From contig NZ_CP010951.1 of NCBI RefSeq assembly GCF_001580455.1, positions 3,745,001-3,809,000 on the forward strand: a stretch of DNA of 64,000 bases, given 5' to 3'. A program made the translations under genes and the position numbers. Origin of the DNA: Ramlibacter tataouinensis. Lineage in GTDB: Bacteria > Pseudomonadota > Gammaproteobacteria > Burkholderiales > Burkholderiaceae_C. Positions 52,296 through 60,396 of this stretch are shown in pieces. The notes under the pieces were generated by a model. It had not been told where the DNA came from. It did not search any database and saw nothing but the letters and a program-made list of their open reading frames with translations. Each line of letters opens with the position of its first letter. Position 1 is the stretch's first letter.

Positions 52296-53452
52296 TGGGG
52301 CGCTTCAACACGCGCGGGCTGGCCCGGCTTCGGGGCGCGCTGCAGGCGCACATCGACAAGGGCCGGATTCCCGGCGCCGTGGTGCTGCTGGCCGGTGCCG
52401 GCGAGGTCGAGATGTTCGAGGCCCTCGGCCTGCAGGACCCGCAGGCCGACGCGACCATGAAGTCCGATGCGATCTTCCGCATCTACTCCATGACGAAGCC
52501 GCTGGTGTCGCTGGCCGCCCTGATGTTGGCCGAGGAGGGCGCCCTGGCGCTGGGCGACCCGGTGTCCCGCTACCTGCCCGAGTTCGAGCTGGGCAAGCTG
52601 CGGGTGGCTATCGAGGAGGACGGGCGCATCGCCCGCACCGAGCCGGCCCGCCGCGAGATCACTGTGCACGACCTGCTGCGCCACACCTCGGGCCTGACCT
52701 ACGAGTTCCTGGGGGCCAACGCGGTGCAGTGTGCCTACGAGGCGGTGGACATCACCGACACCTCGCGCAGCAACCGCGAGTTCTGCAAGGTGCTGGCCGC
52801 GCTGCCGCTGCAGGACCAGCCCGGCTCCTGCTGGCAGTACAGCCGCGCGACCGACGTGCTCGGCGCGGTGGTGGAAGTGGCGGCCGGGCAAACGCTGGGG
52901 CGCTGGCTGGCGGGGCGCATCTTCGAGCCCCTGGGCATGAGAGACACCGCCTTCTCGGTGCCGCAAGCGCACTGGGGCCGGCTGGCCGAGCCCTTCGCCA
53001 CCGACCCCGACAGCGGCAAGCCCGTGACCATGCTGGACCCGCGCGCCGTGCCCGCGTTCGAGTCGGGCGGCGGCGGGCTCATGTCCACGGCCGGGGACTA
53101 CCTGCGCTTCCTGCAACTCATGCGAAACCGCGGCAGTTGCGACGGCGTCCGGATCGCCTCGCGCAAGACCATCGAATGGATGACGGCCGATCACCTGGGC
53201 GCGATCCTGCCCAAGGGCGAGCTGCTGTTGCCGGGCTACGGCTTCGGCCTGGGCGTGGCGGTTCGCACGCACACCGGGCTGGCGCCGCAGCCGGGATCGG
53301 TCGGCCAGTATTTCTGGAGCGGCATCGGCGGCACCTCGTTCTTCGTCGATCCGGCCGAGGACATCTTCGCCATGCTGCTGACGCAGGCGCCGAACCAGCG
53401 CATCTTCTTCCGCAACCTCTTCCGTCACCTGGTCTACGCCGCGCTCGACTAG
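52295..53452 (+). CDS. Beta-lactamase-fold serine hydrolase (class C / esterase type)
   Basis: A 385-residue serine hydrolase. The S-x-x-K motif is FRIYSMTKPLVSL (about residue 66); the Tyr motif is in SCWQYSRATDVLGAV; HTSGLTYEF and GGGGLMSTAGDYLRFLQLM are also family marks. No signal peptide, so a cytoplasmic esterase or peptidase is more likely than an antibiotic-resistance enzyme. It is translationally coupled to mesD through TGATG; the link to methionine synthesis is unclear. Confidence 0.9.
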   Translation: MGRFNTRGLARLRGALQAHIDKGRIPGAVVLLAGAGEVEMFEALGLQDPQADATMKSDAIFRIYSMTKPLVSLAALMLAEEGALALGDPVSRYLPEFELGKLRVAIEEDGRIARTEPARREITVHDLLRHTSGLTYEFLGANAVQCAYEAVDITDTSRSNREFCKVLAALPLQDQPGSCWQYSRATDVLGAVVEVAAGQTLGRWLAGRIFEPLGMRDTAFSVPQAHWGRLAEPFATDPDSGKPVTMLDPRAVPAFESGGGGLMSTAGDYLRFLQLMRNRGSCDGVRIASRKTIEWMTADHLGAILPKGELLLPGYGFGLGVAVRTHTGLAPQPGSVGQYFWSGIGGTSFFVDPAEDIFAMLLTQAPNQRIFFRNLFRHLVYAALD

Positions 53453-53563
53453 AGGCGGCGGCTGACAGCCCTGTCGGCGGGTGGCGATGCGCCTAGTGGC
53501 GCCAGCCTACAGCCGCCGCACGCCATCCTTCGCTACAAGGGGAGCAGCGAAGGAATCCCGAGC

Positions 53564-54094
53564 ATGAGCGAACAGCGATTACCCGCTGCGCGGGTACGCG
53601 CGCGCGCGCAGCCGAGGCGGCGCGGGTCAGTGCTGTCCACCCTCGCTGTGGCGGCCGTGACCGCGGTCGTGGTCGCATCGGGCTTGACGCTGTGGCTGGT
53701 CGACCGGGCCGGCACCAGCGGGCCGGAACTGGCCGTTTTGGAGCCGGTCGCCGTTCCCGGGGAGCCGGGGCGCAGCGCTGCCGGCACGGACCTCGTGACC
53801 GCGCCTCCGCTGAGGTGGCTCCCGCCGCCGGGGCGCGCCAGCCCCGATGGCGGCGAGCCGCAACGCCCGTCGACCCATGTCATGGGCGGGGCGCCGGCCT
53901 GCCCGAACTGCGGCGTCATCGAAACCGTCGTGGCCATGCACGAGCATGGCGACGCCCAGCCGAGCGGCTACCAGATGCACATCCGGATGGACGACGGCAG
54001 CGTGCGTACCGTCCAGCATCGCGGCGCGCTCCCCGCCGGCTCGCGCGTAGCGCTCGAAGGCGGGCGGCTGCGGCCCGTGGTGGCGCCGAACTAG
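53564..54094 (+). CDS. Hypothetical anchored protein with an outer-membrane-lipoprotein-like C-terminal domain
   Basis: A 176-residue protein. An Arg-rich N-terminus precedes one transmembrane helix (about residues 23-46), then a Pro/Gly-rich linker. The C-terminal domain (about 112-172) begins CPNCGVIETVVAMHEHGD and continues GYQMHIRMDDGSVRTVQH. It resembles the C-terminal part of glycine-zipper 2TM lipoproteins (SlyB/YcfJ type) but lacks the glycine zipper itself. CxxC could bind metal or form a disulfide. Function unknown. Start ATG at 53564 with GAAGGAAT about 12 bp upstream. Confidence 0.62.
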   Translation: MSEQRLPAARVRARAQPRRRGSVLSTLAVAAVTAVVVASGLTLWLVDRAGTSGPELAVLEPVAVPGEPGRSAAGTDLVTAPPLRWLPPPGRASPDGGEPQRPSTHVMGGAPACPNCGVIETVVAMHEHGDAQPSGYQMHIRMDDGSVRTVQHRGALPAGSRVALEGGRLRPVVAPN

Positions 54095-54254
54095 GGCTGG
54101 ACAGGGGGCGTGTTTCGTTCTGTCAGAAGAGGTTGCGATGAACCGGCGGCGCCATGGGCATGTGCTGTAATGAATTGCGAGGGAAACACCGATGTGCTTG
54201 AGGCCGGTGCTCCACTAGGCTGCGCTGGTTGAAACCTGTCAGACCAGGAGGCCT

Positions 54255-55523
54255 ATGCGCTTGTCCGAGTCATCCGCTCTCGCGGCCGCCACTGCGGCTG
54301 CGCCCCAGGACCGGGTCCTGGCACAGGACCGGTTCGCGCAGGTGCGCGGCCACAGCCTGGCGCTGGCGGAGCCGCTGTCGGACGAGGACCAGTGCGTGCA
54401 GTCCATGCCGGACGCGAGCCCGACGAAGTGGCACCTGGCGCACACCAGCTGGTTCTTCGAGGCGGTGGTGCTGGGGCCGCACTGGCCGGCCTATCGGGCG
54501 TTCGACCGGCGCTTCGGGCACCTGTTCAACTCCTACTACGAGTCGCTCGGCGCGCGCCATCCGCGCCCGCAGCGTGGCCTGCTCACGCGGCCCTCGCTGG
54601 CCGAAGTCCATGCCTATCGGCAGCACGTGGACGATGCGGTGTCGCGCTTCATCGCCGAGGCCGGGCCCGAGGCCTGGCAGGCGGTCGCGCCCCTGATCGA
54701 GCTGGGGCTCAACCACGAGCAGCAACACCAGGAGCTGATCCTCACCGACGTGCTGCACCTGCTGTCCTGCAATCCGCTGCTGCCCGCTTACCGGGCCGCC
54801 GACCCGCGTCAACTTCGGCTGGCCGAGGCGCAGGAGGGCGCGGAATGGATCGCTATGCCCGGGGGCGCCGCCCAGGCCGGCCACGCGGGCGAGGGCTTCG
54901 CCTTCGACAACGAGACGCCGCGCCACCCGGTGCTGCTCGCGCCTTACCGCATCGCCGACCGGCTGGTCACATGCGGCGAATATGCGCGCTTCATCGCGGA
55001 CGGCGGCTACGAACAGCCGACCTTGTGGCTGTCGGACGGCTGGGCCGCCGTGCAGGCGGGCGGCTGGAAGCACCCGCTGTACTGGATCCTGCCCGGCGAT
55101 GTGCGTGCGCCGGCCTCGCACTGGCAGGTGTTCGGCCTGGGCGGCGCGCAGGCGCTGGATGCCGCAGCGCCGGTCACCCAACTGAGCTTCTACGAGGCGT
55201 CTGCCTATGCGTTGTGGGCGGACGCGCGGCTGCCCACCGAGTTCGAATGGGAGGCGGCCGCCGCTGCGCCCGGCATGCGGCAGATGACCGGCCACGCCTG
55301 GCAGTGGACGCGCTCGTCCTACGATCCCTACCCGGGTTTCCGGCCGCTGGCGGGCGCCGTGAGCGAGTACAACGGCAAGTTCATGGTCGGCCAGCTCGTA
55401 CTGCGCGGCGGCAGCATCGCCACGCCGGCAGGGCACACGCGCGCGAGCTACCGGAACTTCTTTCCGCCGGGCGCGCGCTGGCAGTTTTCGGGCCTTCGCC
55501 TGGCCAGGGACGGCGCATGCTGA
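54255..55523 (+). CDS. egtB: Ergothioneine biosynthesis protein EgtB (sulfoxide synthase)
   Basis: A 422-residue non-haem iron enzyme joining a sulfur donor to trimethylhistidine (hercynine). The N-terminal DinB-like domain carries iron-ligand histidines: His60/His63 in KWHLAHTSWFFE and His154/His158 in LNHEQQHQEL. The C-terminal FGE-sulfatase domain ends LRGGSIATPAGHTRASYRNF and ARWQFSGLRLAR. The AGGAGG lies only 3 bp before the ATG at 54255, so the true start may be the TTG at 54261. The downstream egtD overlaps it by 7 bp. Confidence 0.93.
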   Translation: MRLSESSALAAATAAAPQDRVLAQDRFAQVRGHSLALAEPLSDEDQCVQSMPDASPTKWHLAHTSWFFEAVVLGPHWPAYRAFDRRFGHLFNSYYESLGARHPRPQRGLLTRPSLAEVHAYRQHVDDAVSRFIAEAGPEAWQAVAPLIELGLNHEQQHQELILTDVLHLLSCNPLLPAYRAADPRQLRLAEAQEGAEWIAMPGGAAQAGHAGEGFAFDNETPRHPVLLAPYRIADRLVTCGEYARFIADGGYEQPTLWLSDGWAAVQAGGWKHPLYWILPGDVRAPASHWQVFGLGGAQALDAAAPVTQLSFYEASAYALWADARLPTEFEWEAAAAAPGMRQMTGHAWQWTRSSYDPYPGFRPLAGAVSEYNGKFMVGQLVLRGGSIATPAGHTRASYRNFFPPGARWQFSGLRLARDGAC

Positions 55524-56506
55524 ACCGCCCGCTGTTCCGCATCGACAGCGGCGAGGCACAGGGCGAGGCACGCGATGCCCAGAGCTCGTGCTTCGCCGCC
55601 GACCTCAAGGCCGCGCTGCTTTCGCATCCGCGCACTATCTCGCCGAAGTACTTCTACGACGAGCGCGGCTCGCGGCTGTTCGACCGCATCTGCGAGCTGC
55701 CCGAGTACTACCCGACACGCACGGAGCTGGCCATCCTCGCGGCCCACGCGGGCGAGATCGCATCGCACATGGGGCCGCGCGCCGAAGTCGTGGAGTTCGG
55801 GGCCGGGTCGCTGCGCAAGGTGCGGCTGCTGCTGGAGGCGATGCAGGAGCCGGCGCGCTACCTGCCGATCGACATCTCGGGTGAGCACCTGGCGCGCTGT
55901 GCCGCGGAACTGCAGCAGGAGTACCCCGGCCTGGACGTGCAGCCGGTGGTGGCCGACTACACGCGGCGCCTGCTTCTGCCGGCGCCGCTGCCGGGGGCCG
56001 GGCGGCGCGTGGGGTTCTTCCCGGGATCCACCATCGGCAATTTCACGCCGGAGGAGGCGCGGCACTTCCTGGCCACGGCGGCGCAGGTGCTGCGCGGCGG
56101 CGCGCTGCTGCTCGGCGCCGACATGGTGAAGGACCCGGACATCCTGCACGCGGCCTACAACGACAGCCAGGGCGTCACCGCGGCCTTCAACCTCAACCTG
56201 CTGGCGCGCGCCAATCGCGAACTGGGCACCGGCTTCGACCTGGGCCTGTTCTGGCACAGCGCGTTCTACAACGCGCCGAAGAGCCGCATCGAGATGCACC
56301 TGGTCAGCCGGAAGAACCAGCGCATCGAATGGGACGGCGAGTGCTTCGAGATCGGCGAGGGCGAGACGCTGCACACCGAGAACTCGTACAAGTTCACGAT
56401 CGAGGGACTGCGCGCGCTCGCCGGGCAGGCCGGTTTCAGGCCCGGCCCGGTCTGGATGGATGCCGGCCGGCGCTTCTGCGTGCACTGGCTGCACGCGCCG
56501 GCCTGA
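55517..56506 (+). CDS. egtD: L-histidine N-alpha-methyltransferase EgtD
   Basis: A 329-residue SAM-dependent enzyme that trimethylates histidine to hercynine, the substrate of EgtB. Family segments are ISPKYFYDERGSRLFDRICE, PEYYPTRTELAIL, the SAM-binding VVEFGAGSLRKVRLLL, FFPGSTIGNFTPEEA and the substrate-binding FNLNLLARANRELG. It overlaps egtB by 7 bp. Only these two genes are present; egtA, egtC and egtE are absent nearby, which fits the two-gene pathway that uses cysteine directly with a separate C-S lyase. Confidence 0.94.
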   Translation: MLNRPLFRIDSGEAQGEARDAQSSCFAADLKAALLSHPRTISPKYFYDERGSRLFDRICELPEYYPTRTELAILAAHAGEIASHMGPRAEVVEFGAGSLRKVRLLLEAMQEPARYLPIDISGEHLARCAAELQQEYPGLDVQPVVADYTRRLLLPAPLPGAGRRVGFFPGSTIGNFTPEEARHFLATAAQVLRGGALLLGADMVKDPDILHAAYNDSQGVTAAFNLNLLARANRELGTGFDLGLFWHSAFYNAPKSRIEMHLVSRKNQRIEWDGECFEIGEGETLHTENSYKFTIEGLRALAGQAGFRPGPVWMDAGRRFCVHWLHAPA

Positions 56507-56521
56507 TCGACCACCTGAGAC

Positions 56522-57007
56522 TCAGGCCGTCTCCGCCGGCGAGCAGGTCGCGCCGCCGCAGCCGTGGATTTCCGCGGTGGGCAGGGCATCGGGGCGCGCC
56601 ACGGTGCCGCTTGCGGGGTCGTAGCCGATCCCGCGCAGGTGCAGGGCCAGGGCGGCGTCCATCGATTGCGCATGGGCGGGAAACCATTCGGCCAGCTCGC
56701 GGATCATCTGCCGCGCCGGCGCAAGATCGCCGGCGGCGGCGCGCACGCTGCCTTCGCGCAGCACCTGCAGCACCACCTTGTGCTGCGTCGTGTGGCAATT
56801 GGAAGCAGCGAAGCCGGTTTTCTGCATCCACTGGTCTTCCTGGCCGAAGTGCGCGGCCGTGTGTTCGACCAGCGCGTGCCAGGCCTGGGGCAGTACGGCA
56901 TCGGACGCGGATTCGGCCGCCGCGAGCAGGTCGATGAATTCGCGGTGCGTGTCGTCCATGAAGGACAGGCCGAGCGCGACCGCCTCGGACCATTCAAGCG
57001 TGGGCAT
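56522..57007 (-). CDS. Bacteriohemerythrin with a Cys-rich tail
   Basis: A 161-residue oxygen-binding di-iron protein. The seven ligands are placed as in bacterial hemerythrins: His21, His53, Glu57, His72, His76, His112 and Asp117 (DDTHREF, AAHFGQED, CHTTQHK, HAQSMD). The last 40 residues form an added tail ending EIHGCGGATCSPAETA, with two cysteines that could bind metal or form a disulfide. No signal peptide. AAGGAG precedes the ATG at 57007. It is convergent with egtD. Confidence 0.92.
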   Translation of the reverse strand: MPTLEWSEAVALGLSFMDDTHREFIDLLAAAESASDAVLPQAWHALVEHTAAHFGQEDQWMQKTGFAASNCHTTQHKVVLQVLREGSVRAAAGDLAPARQMIRELAEWFPAHAQSMDAALALHLRGIGYDPASGTVARPDALPTAEIHGCGGATCSPAETA

Positions 57008-57107
57008 GGGAAGACTCCTTGGGGTAGCAAGCCTAGTGGCGGGCGCACGCGAAGGACTTGATGCAGGTCAGCAATCGGGCGGGCTGCGGCCGCGTTAAGC
57101 TCGAGCC

Positions 57108-57839
57108 GTGAAACTTCTCGCACCGCACCCGACCCCGCCCAGCGCCCTGACCGACACCCTGCGTGAGCAAGGCTATGCCGTGCTCACCGCCCAGGGCGTG
57201 TGCGAGCTCACGGGCTGCGCGATCGACGAGTTGATGGCGCTGCGCCCCAGCTGGGACGATCTGCCGCCGGACAACTACCTGAAGGACGGCGGCCGCTACC
57301 GCCGGCGGCGCCATTCGTCGCTGGTGGTGCGGGGCGATGCGGTCGAACAGGCGCCGCATCGCGCGCACTGGCAACCGCTGGAATACAACGCGCTGCACGG
57401 CGGCATGCAGCGATGGTTCGAACCGGTCACGCCCGCGGTGGCGCGGGCCGCGGCGTGGGGCAAGCTGCTGCGCGGCCTGGGCAGCGTGTTCTCGCAGATC
57501 AGGGGCGCGCAGCCCTGGTATGTCGAGGCGCACCAGTTCCGCATCGACACCGCAGGGGGCATCGGCCGGCCCACGCCCGAGGGCGCGCACCGCGACGGCG
57601 TGGATTTCGTGGCCGTGTTCCTGGTCGCGCGCGAGGCGATCAAGGGCGGCGAAACGCGCGTGTTCCAGGCCGACGGCCCGCGCGGCGAGCGCTTCACGCT
57701 GACCGAGCCCTGGAGCCTGCTGCTGCTCGACGACGAGCGGGTGATCCACGAATCCACGCCGATCCAGCCGCAGGAAGGCGGCGGACACCGCGACACGCTG
57801 GTCCTGACCTACCGGGCCGGCGGTTTCCTGGACGGCTAG
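57108..57839 (+). CDS. 2-oxoglutarate/Fe(II) dioxygenase family protein (isoleucine hydroxylase-like)
   Basis: A 243-residue member of the 2OG-Fe_Oxy_2 family that includes free-amino-acid hydroxylases such as L-isoleucine dioxygenase. The iron ligands are His161 and Asp163 in EGAHRDGVDFV and His214 in RVIHESTPI. The 2-oxoglutarate-binding Arg is probably Arg228 in HRDTLVLTYRAGG. The GTG start at 57108 has no Shine-Dalgarno. The stop codon lies inside a 19-bp inverted repeat. The substrate is unknown. Confidence 0.86.
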   Translation: MKLLAPHPTPPSALTDTLREQGYAVLTAQGVCELTGCAIDELMALRPSWDDLPPDNYLKDGGRYRRRRHSSLVVRGDAVEQAPHRAHWQPLEYNALHGGMQRWFEPVTPAVARAAAWGKLLRGLGSVFSQIRGAQPWYVEAHQFRIDTAGGIGRPTPEGAHRDGVDFVAVFLVAREAIKGGETRVFQADGPRGERFTLTEPWSLLLLDDERVIHESTPIQPQEGGGHRDTLVLTYRAGGFLDG

Positions 57840-57889
57840 TGTCCTGTCCCACAAGCGAGAGCACAGGAATTTGTGGGACAGGACACTAG
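57836..57889. repeat. Long perfect inverted repeat between convergent genes
   Basis: CTAGTGTCCTGTCCCACAA (57836-57854) and its exact complement TTGTGGGACAGGACACTAG (57871-57889) flank a 16-bp loop. The dioxygenase stop codon is inside the left arm. The 19-bp identity exceeds what a terminator needs and looks like a REP/MITE-type palindrome, though no transposase is near. There is no T-run. Confidence 0.85.
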
Positions 57890-57899
57890 GCCCGGCCTT

Positions 57900-58664
57900 C
57901 TAGTCGCGCACATCGGCCACCGGCTTGGTGCCGAAGTCCTCGCGTGCCAGGTACGCCAGCACGCGTGCCGCAGCATCATCAGGGGTGCTGAGCAGGCCCT
58001 TTTCCTGCAGGCCGATGAAGTTGCCCACGTCCGGGAACTGCCCGGGGTCGCCTTCGCGCAGCTGCACCTGCATGTCGGTGTCGATCACGCCGGGCGCGAG
58101 CGAGCAGATGCGCGCGCCATTCGGCCGCCCGGCTTCTTCCAGCGCCACGCAGCGGCTGAAGTGGTCCATGCCCGCCTTGGCGGCGCAATACGCCGCCTGC
58201 GATGCCATCGGCCGGCGTCCCATGCCCGAGGAGATGTTCAGGACCTTGCGCTGCGCAGTCCAGGACGCCGTGGCGCGCAGGAAGGCCGAGGTGAGCAGCA
58301 TCGGCGCCTCGAGGTCGACGCGCAGCGCGTCGGCCAGGTCGTCGGCCGCCAGCTCGGACAGCGGGGCGATTTTTGGCAGCAGGCCGGCATTGTTGATCAG
58401 GGTGGCGCTGGCCAGCGCGCCGGCGTCGCGCGACGCGAGCCAGGTCTCCAGCTTGGCCGCCGCGGAGGCCGCTCGTGCCAGGTCGTGCGGCCACTGCTCG
58501 CAAGGCATGCCGGCCTGCGCAGCGAACTCGTCGAGCGCCGGGTTGGGCTTGCGCGAGATGCAAAGCAGCTCATGGCCGTCCCGCAGCAGCCGGGCCGCCA
58601 TCGCCAGGCCCATGCCGCGCGACGCGCCGGTGATGATGGTGAGATGTGTTGGAGTCGACGTCAC
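57900..58664 (-). CDS. Short-chain dehydrogenase/reductase
   Basis: A 254-residue SDR. The NAD(P) motif is TIITGASRGMGLAMAARLL, with NNAG in TLINNAGLLPKIAPL, catalytic Ser in LNISSGMGRRP and Tyr-x3-Lys in QAAYCAAKAGMDHF. The wording is like sepiapterin/benzil reductase-type SDRs. The GTG start at 58664 overlaps the stop of the dioxygenase-like gene (GTGA), so the two are co-translated and may act on the same aromatic or diol compound. Confidence 0.88.
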   Translation of the reverse strand: MTSTPTHLTIITGASRGMGLAMAARLLRDGHELLCISRKPNPALDEFAAQAGMPCEQWPHDLARAASAAAKLETWLASRDAGALASATLINNAGLLPKIAPLSELAADDLADALRVDLEAPMLLTSAFLRATASWTAQRKVLNISSGMGRRPMASQAAYCAAKAGMDHFSRCVALEEAGRPNGARICSLAPGVIDTDMQVQLREGDPGQFPDVGNFIGLQEKGLLSTPDDAAARVLAYLAREDFGTKPVADVRD

Positions 58665-59281
58665 GTGGCGATTGTGATGGGAAAATTGGCGCGCAGCCCG
58701 TCGGCGCCGGCCTGGAAGGGGACCGTCACCAGCGCGCGATCTTCGGCGCCGAGGCGCCGCCAGAGGCCGTCGCGCTCATTGAGCGCTTCGCCGGCCACGT
58801 ACAGCTGCGTCGTGAGCAACTCGCGCGTGCCTTGCTTCACCTTGAAGTGGATGTGCGGCGTGCGGCCGCTGTAGGCCACCGGCCGGATGGTGCGGAAGCG
58901 GTAGTTGCCGCTGGCGTCGGCCACCACCCGCCCGAAGCCCTGGAAGGCCGGGTCGGCGCGGCCGCCATCGCCGGGGTGGTGGTAGTGGCCGGATTCGTCG
59001 CACTGCCAGATCTCGACGATGGCGCCCGACAGCGGGCGGCCCTGCAAATCGACGACTTGGCCTTCGACCCAGGCGGGCTGGCCGCGCGCGTACGCCACGG
59101 TGCCGTTGCGCAGCAGGTCGAAGTCGCTGTCGCGCGGCATGGCGACAGGGTAGAAGGGACCTTCGGCCTGGGCCGGTGTGACCTTGCGGGGAGCGGCCGG
59201 CTGCGCGCGAACGCTGCGCCAGACGATGGGCAGGGCGACCAGGGCCGCGGCCTGGCGCCGGCTGAGTCTGCTTGCATCCAT
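58661..59281 (-). CDS. Exported intradiol ring-cleavage dioxygenase-like protein
   Basis: A 206-residue protein of the protocatechuate/catechol 1,2-dioxygenase fold. The four iron ligands are present: Tyr100 in WQCDESGHYHHPGD, Tyr137 in AYSGRTPHIHF, His143 and His145. The N-terminus SRLSRRQAAALVALPIVW has a twin-arginine look with an Ala-x-Ala-like end before PAAPRK, so it is probably exported. Secreted one-subunit forms are known, but their substrates are mostly undefined. AGGAG precedes the ATG at 59281. The SDR gene follows by GTGA overlap. Confidence 0.87.
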   Translation of the reverse strand: MDASRLSRRQAAALVALPIVWRSVRAQPAAPRKVTPAQAEGPFYPVAMPRDSDFDLLRNGTVAYARGQPAWVEGQVVDLQGRPLSGAIVEIWQCDESGHYHHPGDGGRADPAFQGFGRVVADASGNYRFRTIRPVAYSGRTPHIHFKVKQGTRELLTTQLYVAGEALNERDGLWRRLGAEDRALVTVPFQAGADGLRANFPITIAT

Positions 59282-59296
59282 GGTCGCTCCTATCGG

Positions 59297-59959
59297 CTAG
59301 AAGGGGCAGGGACTGGTAAAGCTCAGCGGCTCGCCGGTCGCGGGATGCGCCAGCGCGAGCTGCGTTGCATGCAGCATAAGCCGTGGCGCGCAATCGCGCA
59401 CGGACGGCGGGGCATACAGCGCATCGCCGAGGATCGGGTGGCCGAGGGCCAGCAGGTGCACCCGCAGCTGGTGCGAGCGGCCGGTGACGGGTTCCAGCTC
59501 GAGGCGGCTCGCGTCGCGCTGCTCGTCATAGGAAAGCAGCCGCCACTGGGTCTGGCTGGGCTTGCCGCGCACGCGGTCCACGATCCGCAGCGGCCGGTTC
59601 GGCCAGTCGACGGACAGCGGCAGGTCGATCAGGCCGCTGTCCGCCGCCATGCGGCCGGCCACCAGGGCGATGTAGCGCTTGCCCACTTCGCGCTGCGCGA
59701 AGGCCTGGCTCAGGCGCCGCTGCGCGCCGGCGCCGCGCGCCATCAGGCACAGGCCCGAGGTCGCCATGTCCAGGCGATGCACCACCAGGGCGTCGGGATA
59801 GACCTGCTGCGCCCGCAGCGACAGGCAATCCTGCTTGTCGACGCCGCGGCCGGGCACGCACAGCAGGCCCGAGGGTTTGTCCAGCACCAGCAACTGTTCG
59901 CAGGCGTGCAGCACGGCCAGCACCGAGCCGGGTGGGTGCGTTGCCGATAATTCCCCCAT
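59297..59959 (-). CDS. RluA-family pseudouridine synthase
   Basis: A 220-residue RNA-modifying enzyme of the RluA group, without an S4 domain. The catalytic Asp is in VVHRLDMATSGLCLMAR (HRLDxxTSG); other family segments are LLVLDKPSGLLCVPGR and TGRSHQLRVHLLALGHPILG. Length is like RluA itself, which modifies 23S rRNA and tRNA uridines. The target RNA is not certain. The ATG at 59959 overlaps the opposite-strand start of the DMT gene by 2 bp. Confidence 0.92.
   Translation of the reverse strand: MGELSATHPPGSVLAVLHACEQLLVLDKPSGLLCVPGRGVDKQDCLSLRAQQVYPDALVVHRLDMATSGLCLMARGAGAQRRLSQAFAQREVGKRYIALVAGRMAADSGLIDLPLSVDWPNRPLRIVDRVRGKPSQTQWRLLSYDEQRDASRLELEPVTGRSHQLRVHLLALGHPILGDALYAPPSVRDCAPRLMLHATQLALAHPATGEPLSFTSPCPF
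59946..59951 (+). promoter_or_regulatory. -10-like box before the DMT gene start
   Basis: GATAAT ends 6 bp before the ATG at 59958, with no Shine-Dalgarno between. A leaderless transcript would explain how the gene starts inside the opposite-strand coding sequence. Confidence 0.45.
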
Positions 59960-60326
59960 GAGCATGCTTCAGGCCATTCCACTGTCGATCCAGACCATTC
60001 TGCTGCTGGTCGCCTCCAATATCTTCATGACCCTGGCCTGGTACGGTCATCTCAAGAACCTGGCGACCGCGCCCTGGTATGTCGCCGCGTTCGCGAGTTG
60101 GGGCATCGCGCTGGCCGAATACCTGTTGCAGGTGCCGGCCAACCGGATCGGGTTCCAGCAGGCGGGCTATTCGGTGGCGCAGCTGAAGATCATGCAGGAA
60201 GTGATCACGCTGGCCGTGTTCATGCCGTTCTCCGTCATGTACCTGGACCAGCCGGTCAAGCTCGATTACCTGTGGGCGGGCTTTTGCATGGTCGGCGCGG
60301 TCTTTTTCATATTCCGCAACGCCTGA
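59958..60326 (+). CDS. DMT-superfamily small membrane protein (DUF486)
   Basis: A 122-residue protein with four predicted membrane segments: IQTILLLVASNIFMTLAWY, YVAAFASWGIALAEYLLQVP, VITLAVFMPFSVMYL and LWAGFCMVGAVFFIFR. The motif PANRIGFQQAGYSVAQLKIM is typical of DUF486 (DMT_6). It is related to small drug/metabolite transporters, but transport has not been shown for the family. Confidence 0.88.
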   Translation: MSMLQAIPLSIQTILLLVASNIFMTLAWYGHLKNLATAPWYVAAFASWGIALAEYLLQVPANRIGFQQAGYSVAQLKIMQEVITLAVFMPFSVMYLDQPVKLDYLWAGFCMVGAVFFIFRNA

Positions 60327-60396
60327 GCCGTCGGAGCGGGCGCAGGTACACTCGCTGCGTTCACGAAACGGTCACAAACCGACAACAGGAGCACCG

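Noticed and set aside
52295..53452. Beta-lactamase resistance gene
   Set aside because: The fold is right but there is no signal peptide and the motif wording is that of esterases or peptidases.
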